DNA of 64,000 nt from Niveispirillum sp048066115 (GTDB taxonomy: Bacteria; Pseudomonadota; Alphaproteobacteria; Azospirillales; Azospirillaceae). Of this stretch, positions 58,845-64,000 are shown piece by piece. Location: positions 1 to 64,000 of the forward strand of contig NZ_JBLTYX010000013.1 in the NCBI RefSeq assembly GCF_048066115.1, in the 5' to 3' direction. A program made the position numbers and the translations under genes. Within the stretch, counting starts at the first letter, position 1. The number at the start of each line of letters is the position of its first letter. The notes beneath the pieces are model-generated. The model was given only the letters and a program-made list of their open reading frames with translations. It ran no database searches and was not told where the DNA came from.

Positions 58845-59801
58845 ATGACCGATCATCGTCAGCCGGTGCTGCTTTCCGGCGGGGATATACACGCCCTGGC
58901 CACCCCGTCCGATCTGGTGCAGGCGCTGCGCACCGCCTTCGCCCGGGGCGTCACCGTGCCGGACCGGCTGCATTACACGCTGCCGGGGGATGGACGGGAC
59001 ATGCTGCTGGTGATGCCGGCCTGGCGCGAGGGCGGGCATACGGGCGTCAAGATCATCACCTATATGGCGGGCAATGCCGAGGCCGGGCTGCCCAGCATCA
59101 ACGGTTCCTACCTGCTGCTGGACGGTCGCACCGGCATTCCCGCCGCGATTTTCGACGCCGCCCCCCTGACCCTGGTCCGCACGGCAGCGGTTTCGGCCCT
59201 GGCCGCCTCCATCTTGTCGAAACCCGATTCGCACCGGCTGCTGATGGTGGGTACGGGCAGCCTGGCCCCACATATGGTGGCTGCCCACATGGCCGTGCGC
59301 CCCATCCGTTCCGTCCGGCTGTGGGGCCGTGTGGCGGACAAGGTGCAGGCACTGGCCCGCAGCCTGGATCACCTCGGCTGTGAGATTTCCGTCGTCACCG
59401 ACCTGGGGCGGGCGGTGGCGGAGGCGGACATCGTCAGCTGCGCCACCTCCAGCCGGGAACCGCTGATCCATGGCGCCAATGTCCGGCCCGGCACGCATGT
59501 CGATATGGTGGGCAGCTTCACGCCTTCCATGCGCGAGACCGACGACGCGCTGGTGGCCGCCGGCATCCTGGTGGTGGACAGCTGGACGGCGACCACCGAA
59601 TCCGGGGATGTCGTCACGCCGCTGGCCAATGGCGCCCTGGCCCGGGATCGGATCGCCCTGCTGGAACAGGTGATCCGCGATCCCGCCCGCGGCCGCCGGT
59701 CGGCCGATGACATCACCATCTTCAAATCGGTGGGCACGGGCCTGTCCGACCTGGCGGCGGCGGAACTGATCCATCGGCGCTGGCAAGAACGGCAGCGCTG
59801 A
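58845..59801 (+). CDS. Ornithine cyclodeaminase/mu-crystallin family protein
   Basis: A 318-residue NAD(P)-dependent enzyme of the OCD/mu-crystallin family. It has the substrate-domain start LLSGGDIHALATPSDLVQALRTAF, VKIITYMAGNAEAGLPSINGSYLLLDGRTG, a Lys near 80 in the expected catalytic region, and the Rossmann motif LLMVGTGSLAPHMV near 138. DMVGSFTPSMRE near 225 is typical of OCD and ketimine-reductase types. The start at 58845 has GGGGAG upstream. Members include ornithine cyclodeaminases, alanine dehydrogenases and ketimine reductases; which applies is not clear. It lies 31 bp after the fnr-type gene. Confidence 0.88.
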   Translation: MTDHRQPVLLSGGDIHALATPSDLVQALRTAFARGVTVPDRLHYTLPGDGRDMLLVMPAWREGGHTGVKIITYMAGNAEAGLPSINGSYLLLDGRTGIPAAIFDAAPLTLVRTAAVSALAASILSKPDSHRLLMVGTGSLAPHMVAAHMAVRPIRSVRLWGRVADKVQALARSLDHLGCEISVVTDLGRAVAEADIVSCATSSREPLIHGANVRPGTHVDMVGSFTPSMRETDDALVAAGILVVDSWTATTESGDVVTPLANGALARDRIALLEQVIRDPARGRRSADDITIFKSVGTGLSDLAAAELIHRRWQERQR

Positions 59802-59808
59802 GCGGATT

Positions 59809-61092
59809 TCACCAGCGTGCCGACACCGCATGCACTATCTGGGCGCCGGCCTCGTAGAAGGCTTCCTGCGCCCGGGCCAAAGGCGGCCGGGTGAGGGGTG
59901 ACGGCGGCAGCGGCAGGTCGCCATCCGACAATGTGCCCAGCATCAGCCCCGCCGCCAGTTTGCCGAAGACGGTGCCGGGCGCGATGCCGCGGCCATTATA
60001 GCCGCTGAAGCTGATCACATTGCCGGCGAAACGGTGGAACCGCGGCAGGTTGTCGGTGGTCATGCCGATCTGTCCGTACCATTCCGCCTCGAACCCGATT
60101 GCGCCGATCTGCGGGAACATCCGGTGCAGCGCGCGCCGCGCCCAGGCCCGGTGGATGGCGGCACCCGTGCCGCGCAGCGCGCCGACACTGCCCAACACCA
60201 TACGACCCGCCCGGTCCAGGCGGAAGGAACTCAGCACCTGTTTCGTGTCCCAAGCCCCTTCGCGGCCGGGCAGGATGGTTTGTCTTATTGCGGCCGGCAG
60301 CGGGGTGGTGGCGATGTTGAAATAGGGCAGGTGGACCTGTTCGGCCCGCAGCTGCGACCAGGGGCCGCTGCCATAAGCGTCGGTGGCCACGATCACCCGG
60401 TCGGCCATCAGGCTGCCCCAGCCGGTGGATAGTTTCCATTGCCCGCCTTGGGCCTGCGCGTCGATGACTGGGCTATCCGTGAATATCCGCGCCCCGGCGG
60501 CCAGGGCGGCCCGCGCCAGTCCGCGGGCATAGGCCAAGGGCTGGATCGTACCGGCCCGCGCATCCAGCAGCGCACCGGAATAAGCGGCCGATCCCGTGCG
60601 GGCCCGGGTCTCCTCCGCGTCCAACAGCCGGACGGGTGCCCCGCGCCGGGCCCATTGTTCGTGGCGCTGGCGGATTTCCGCCAAACCCTGGCGGCCGACG
60701 GCGCAATGCAGCGTGCCCTGCCGTACCGCCTCGCAATCGATTCCGTGCCGTTCCACCAGGGCGAAGACCTGTGCCGGCCCGTCGCCCAGCAGGTCCAGCA
60801 GCCGTTCCCCATGCAGCGGGCCCAGCAATGCCGGCAGCTGGTCGGGCATGATCCACATGCCGGCATTGACCAGCCCGACATTGCGGCCGGCCCCGCCGAA
60901 GCCGGGTTCCACCGCTTCCAGCACCGTGGCATCCACCCCGGCCTCGGCCAGATGCAGGGCGGCGGACAGGCCGGTATAGCCGCCGCCAATGATGGCCACA
61001 TCCGTCCGCACCGGTCCCACCAGCGGGATGCAGGCGGCCGGCGGCGGTGCCGTCTTTTCCCAAAGCCCGTGGGAGCGGTCGTTTCCCAGCAT
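59809..61092 (-). CDS. FAD-dependent amino-acid/amine oxidoreductase (DadA/PuuB-like)
   Basis: A 427-residue flavoprotein of the DAO family with an N-terminal dinucleotide motif (DVAIIGGGYTGLSAALHLAEAG near 37), a GGAGRNVGLVNAG substrate-entry block near 72, and a C-terminal FAD motif (SFSGYNGRGIAPGTVFGKLAA near 370). It is similar in layout to gamma-glutamylputrescine oxidase and D-amino-acid dehydrogenase. The start at 61092 has GGGGA 7 nt upstream. It is convergent with the OCD-family gene (7-bp gap). Substrate is probably an amine or amino acid. Confidence 0.9.
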   Translation of the reverse strand: MLGNDRSHGLWEKTAPPPAACIPLVGPVRTDVAIIGGGYTGLSAALHLAEAGVDATVLEAVEPGFGGAGRNVGLVNAGMWIMPDQLPALLGPLHGERLLDLLGDGPAQVFALVERHGIDCEAVRQGTLHCAVGRQGLAEIRQRHEQWARRGAPVRLLDAEETRARTGSAAYSGALLDARAGTIQPLAYARGLARAALAAGARIFTDSPVIDAQAQGGQWKLSTGWGSLMADRVIVATDAYGSGPWSQLRAEQVHLPYFNIATTPLPAAIRQTILPGREGAWDTKQVLSSFRLDRAGRMVLGSVGALRGTGAAIHRAWARRALHRMFPQIGAIGFEAEWYGQIGMTTDNLPRFHRFAGNVISFSGYNGRGIAPGTVFGKLAAGLMLGTLSDGDLPLPPSPLTRPPLARAQEAFYEAGAQIVHAVSARW

Positions 61093-61265
61093 CCGATATC
61101 CCCAACACATGGTCCCGGTGATGGTGACAGATCACCGGGCCTGACAGGAAGGGCACTTGGCAGACGGATTGCTAGCACAAGCCCGGAGCCACCTGCCCCT
61201 GCAGGTCGGCCGCTTCCCGGCCGGGTGCCGCCGCCAGGGTGGTACCCCAGCGATCAGGAGATTGT
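61093..61265. promoter_or_regulatory. Divergent promoter region with a 9-bp inverted repeat
   Basis: CCCGGTGAT (61114-61122) and ATCACCGGG (61131-61139) are exact complements with an 8-nt spacer. They lie about 22 bp upstream of the FAD oxidoreductase start and in front of the flavin amine oxidase gene. Candidate operator shared by the two oxidase genes. Confidence 0.45.
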
Positions 61266-62864
61266 ATGAGCGAGACGACAGGCGGGTCCGCATTCAAACG
61301 CCGTGATCTCTTCCGCATGATCGGCGCCGTCGCCGGTGCCGGTGCCATGTATCAGGCCATGACCAGCCTGGGTCATGCCGCGGACAGCCAATATACTGGC
61401 CCCATAAAACTGCAAGGAGCGCCCAAAGGGGCCAAAGTAATCGTGCTGGGGGCCGGCTGGGCTGGACTGGTGTCGGCGCTGGAATTACGCAATGCCGGCT
61501 ATCAGGTTCAGATCCTTGAATATAATGGCCGCGTCGGCGGCCGGGCCTGGACTTTGCGCGGCGGCGACACCATCACCGAACTGGGGGGCGAGGTCCAGAA
61601 ATGCGGGTTCGCGCCTGGATTGTATCTGAACCCCGGCCCCTGGCGCATCCCGTACCATCATCGCGGATATCTGGACTATGCGAAGCGGTTCGGCATCGAT
61701 CTCGAACCGTTCATCATGGTCAATTATAATGCCTATGTGCATTCATCCGCCTATTTTGGCGGCAAACCGCAGCGCTTCCGGGAAGTGCAGGCGGACTTCC
61801 AGGGCCATCTGGCCGAGATGCTGTCCAAGGTTCCCCAGCAGGACAAGCTGGATCAGGTGCTGGGCAAGGAGGATCAGGAGGTCCTGCTGGCCGCCCTGAA
61901 GGAATGGGGGGCACTGGACGCCAACCATAAATACACCGCCGGCATCACCAGTGCTGAACGGCGCGGGTATGAGGTGAACAAGGGTGGCGGCCTGATGCCG
62001 GAACCCAAGGGCGGGCAGCCGCTGGCGCTCACCGACCTGCTGCGGTCGGATGTCTGGCGGGCGCTGACCTTCGGCCAGACCCATCAATGGCATTCCACCA
62101 TCTTCCAGCCGGTGGGCGGCATGGACGCCACGCCCAAGGCCATCGGCAAAACCCTGACCGACATCATCACCCTGAACGCCAAGGTCACGGCGATCCAGCA
62201 GGATGCCAAGGGTGTGACCGTCACCTATGTCGATGCGACCACGGGCAAGAACCAGCGGCAGGCCACGGCCGACTGGTGCGTCTGCGCCCTGCCGCTGACG
62301 GTGCTGAGCCAGCTGGACGTGCAGGTGGGGCCCAAGATGAAGGCCGGCATGGACGCCGTACCCTATTCGGCCGCCGTGAAGACCGGGTTGCAGTTCAAGC
62401 GCCGCTTCTGGGAAGAGGATGAGGCGACATATGGTGGCATCAGTTTCACCGACCTGCCCATCCGCCAGATCTCCTATCCCAGCACCGGCTTCAACAAGCC
62501 GGGCAAGGGGGTGCTGCTGGGCAGTTTCTGCTACGGCATGAACGCGTTCGAGCCGGCGTCGATGTCGGCGGCCGACCGGGTGAAGCTGGCGGTGGAGGAA
62601 GGATCGAAGATCCATCCGCAGTACAAGGCGGAGTTCGAGAACGGGGTGTCGGTCAGCTGGCACCGGTCGCCGACCACCATGGGCTGTGCCGCCCATTGGA
62701 CGCCCGACCTGCGTGCCAAGCATTACCGCGACCTGGCGGAGATCGACGGGCGCATCGTGCTGGCCGGCGATCACATCTCGCACCTGCCGGGCTGGCAGGA
62801 GGGCGCCATCCTGTCGGCCCTGGACGCCGTTTCCCGCCTGCACCGCCGCGCTTTGGCCGCCTGA
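61266..62864 (+). CDS. Tat-exported flavin amine oxidase/dehydrogenase
   Basis: A 532-residue flavin monoamine oxidase/L-amino-acid oxidase family enzyme. A Tat motif (FKRRDLFRMIG, then a hydrophobic stretch ending GHAAD) sends the folded flavoprotein to the periplasm. FAD motifs: VIVLGAGWAGLVSALELRNAGY near 60, GRVGGRAWTLRGG near 90, and HISHLPGWQEGAILSALDA at the C-terminus. The start at 61266 has AGGAGA 5 nt upstream. The cytochrome c gene follows after 11 bp, so electrons may go to the cytochrome and not to oxygen, as in the NicA2-CycN pair. The amine substrate is unknown. Confidence 0.92.
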   Translation: MSETTGGSAFKRRDLFRMIGAVAGAGAMYQAMTSLGHAADSQYTGPIKLQGAPKGAKVIVLGAGWAGLVSALELRNAGYQVQILEYNGRVGGRAWTLRGGDTITELGGEVQKCGFAPGLYLNPGPWRIPYHHRGYLDYAKRFGIDLEPFIMVNYNAYVHSSAYFGGKPQRFREVQADFQGHLAEMLSKVPQQDKLDQVLGKEDQEVLLAALKEWGALDANHKYTAGITSAERRGYEVNKGGGLMPEPKGGQPLALTDLLRSDVWRALTFGQTHQWHSTIFQPVGGMDATPKAIGKTLTDIITLNAKVTAIQQDAKGVTVTYVDATTGKNQRQATADWCVCALPLTVLSQLDVQVGPKMKAGMDAVPYSAAVKTGLQFKRRFWEEDEATYGGISFTDLPIRQISYPSTGFNKPGKGVLLGSFCYGMNAFEPASMSAADRVKLAVEEGSKIHPQYKAEFENGVSVSWHRSPTTMGCAAHWTPDLRAKHYRDLAEIDGRIVLAGDHISHLPGWQEGAILSALDAVSRLHRRALAA

Positions 62865-62875
62865 GGAGATGTGAA

Positions 62876-63298
62876 ATGAAGAAGCAGATCATGCTGGCCG
62901 GCCTGACGCTGGCCCTTCTCTCCACAGGCGCCCATGCGGCGGATTCGGCCCAGGTCTCTGCTACCAAGCATGCCAACCTGCTGGGCTATACCAAGTTCCC
63001 GCAGCGCGATGGCGAGGCGTTGTACAAGGCGGTCTGCGCCGGATGCCATATGCCCGACGGCAAGGGCGGTACCGGGGCGGGCTTCTATCCCGCACTGGCC
63101 GACAATGGCAATCTGGCGGCCTGGGCCTATCCGGCGCTGCTGATCCTGAACGGGTCGAAGGCCATGCCCAGCTTCCGTGCCGAGATGGATGACGAGCAGA
63201 TCACCGCCGTCGTCACCTATATCCGGACCAAGTTCGGCAACAAATATGACGACCCCGTGCCGCCGGATGAGTTGAAGGCGCTGCGGGAAGCCAAATAA
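62876..63298 (+). CDS. Periplasmic c-type cytochrome, partner of the amine oxidase
   Basis: A 140-residue class I cytochrome c with a Sec signal (ends GAHAAD), heme-binding CAGCH near 54-58, a GGTGAGFYPALADN segment and the axial Met in SKAMPSF near 100. ITAVVTYIRTKFGN is the usual C-terminal helix. GAGGAG lies 6 nt before the start. Directly downstream of the flavin amine oxidase, it is the likely electron acceptor passing electrons to the respiratory chain. Confidence 0.94.
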   Translation: MKKQIMLAGLTLALLSTGAHAADSAQVSATKHANLLGYTKFPQRDGEALYKAVCAGCHMPDGKGGTGAGFYPALADNGNLAAWAYPALLILNGSKAMPSFRAEMDDEQITAVVTYIRTKFGNKYDDPVPPDELKALREAK

Positions 63299-63304
63299 CG
63301 GGTA

Positions 63305-64000
63305 TCACTTTCCCTTGGCCGGCTTGGGCGGTGGCGGCGGTTTCTTCACCTGCTCCTTCCAGGCCTGGCCGACCAGGGTACGGCAGGGGCTGTCCTCGCC
63401 CCCGCCGGCATCCAGGAACGGGATGATGGCGGCCAGCGGCGTCAGCAGCGCGCCCAGCGCCACCGCCGCCGCCCCCTTGCCCGCCAGCCTTCCGCCATCC
63501 ACCCCCACCTGCGGGTTCTTCAGCGTGCCCCCGATCAGGATGGGCACACGTGCCGTCAGGGGGCTGAAATCCTTGGGCTTGGGCCGCAGGCGGCCATCCA
63601 GCCTCTCCTTCGACAGGTCCAGCTGCAAACGGCCGCCGATATTGGTGTCGGTCGTGTCCATCACCAGGGTGCGGGACCGCATGTCGCCCTTGGTGACGCC
63701 GAAATCGGCGACCATGCAACGCACGGCGATGGGCTCGTCCCCGCCGATCAGCCGGCCGATGGCTTCAGCCGCGTCAAGCCCTGCCACCTCCACCAGCAGA
63801 TGGCTGATCCTGCCGTTCTCCATGACCAGCATCACCTCGCCATCGGCATTGCCCAGGATTTCCGCCACCGACCGGCCGCTGCCCTTCAGGTTCAGGCGGC
63901 CGGCCATGGTGCCGTCGGTCTGGTCGGCGAAACCGGTATTCTTGAAAAACGGCTTCAGGCCGACATTGCGGATGCCGAGATTGAACTCACCCACCGGCAG
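63305..64000 (-). CDS. AsmA-family protein, C-terminal part (runs off the window)
   Basis: The last 230 or so residues of an AsmA-like inner-membrane/periplasmic protein. Visible features are GTMAGRLNLKGSGRSVAEILGNADGEVMLVMENGRIS, CMVADFGVTKGDMRSRTLVMDTTDTNIGGRLQLDLSKERLDGRLRPKPKD and a final Pro/Lys-rich tail, as at the C-terminus of AsmA/TamB-related bridge-like lipid transport proteins. The frame is still open at the window edge, so the true start is outside. Convergent with the cytochrome gene (6-bp gap). Confidence 0.88.
   Translation of the reverse strand: MPVGEFNLGIRNVGLKPFFKNTGFADQTDGTMAGRLNLKGSGRSVAEILGNADGEVMLVMENGRISHLLVEVAGLDAAEAIGRLIGGDEPIAVRCMVADFGVTKGDMRSRTLVMDTTDTNIGGRLQLDLSKERLDGRLRPKPKDFSPLTARVPILIGGTLKNPQVGVDGGRLAGKGAAAVALGALLTPLAAIIPFLDAGGGEDSPCRTLVGQAWKEQVKKPPPPPKPAKGK

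Overview
The window is chromosomal DNA from a high-G+C Gram-negative bacterium, most likely an alphaproteobacterium. A member of the Rhodospirillales (Azospirillaceae-like) is my best guess. The reasons are UbiG, a phasin with a PhaR-like operator, an FNR-type regulator with a C-X2-C-X7-C cluster, a compact type II secretion operon, DUF885 proteins and TonB receptors. The taxon is inferred. No tRNA, rRNA, CRISPR array or transposase gene was seen.

Layout. (1) 70-16069, minus strand: a type II secretion (T2SS) operon in the order gspE-F-[island]-G-H-I-J-L-M-C-D-K-O, with nearly all neighbours overlapping. The F/G junction is interrupted by an AT-rich island (about 7472-13128). The island carries a secreted Rhs/YD-repeat protein, a small 3-TM protein that looks like its immunity partner, and a divergent small secreted YD-repeat protein. 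(2) 16247-32909: a catabolic locus with GH127 beta-L-arabinofuranosidase, amino-acid permease, two DUF885 putative peptidases, a GntR regulator, a TonB receptor, a POT peptide transporter, a GH51 arabinofuranosidase and an unassigned Tat-exported barrel protein. Three promoters in it share an AT-rich palindrome centred on TATA or GTATAC. Arabinosidases plus peptidases plus peptide and amino-acid importers suggest use of arabinosylated plant cell-wall glycoproteins such as extensins. That role is a hypothesis.

(3) 32946-43906: a second catabolic locus under another GntR regulator (TonB receptor, MHS transporter, M28-like protein, GST, serine hydrolase, carboxylesterase, acyl-CoA ligase), probably for an ester substrate. 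(4) 43907-57743: mostly housekeeping and stress genes (patatin-like protein, ubiG, AlkZ-like protein, MarC, phasin, a large soluble TPR-GAF histidine kinase, a Kef-type antiporter, an XRE regulator, an RlmI-like methyltransferase, a small unknown). Two copies of a roughly 77-nt structured repeat lie directly after stop codons here, and five base pairs in their stems covary. (5) 57860-63298: a palindromic FNR box, an fnr-type gene, an ornithine-cyclodeaminase-family gene, a DadA-like FAD oxidoreductase, and a Tat-exported flavin amine oxidase paired with a cytochrome c. An AsmA-family gene runs off the right edge.

The strongest leads are the covarying structured repeat, the candidate arabinosylated-glycoprotein utilization locus with its shared operator, and the Rhs toxin-immunity-like island inside the T2SS operon.
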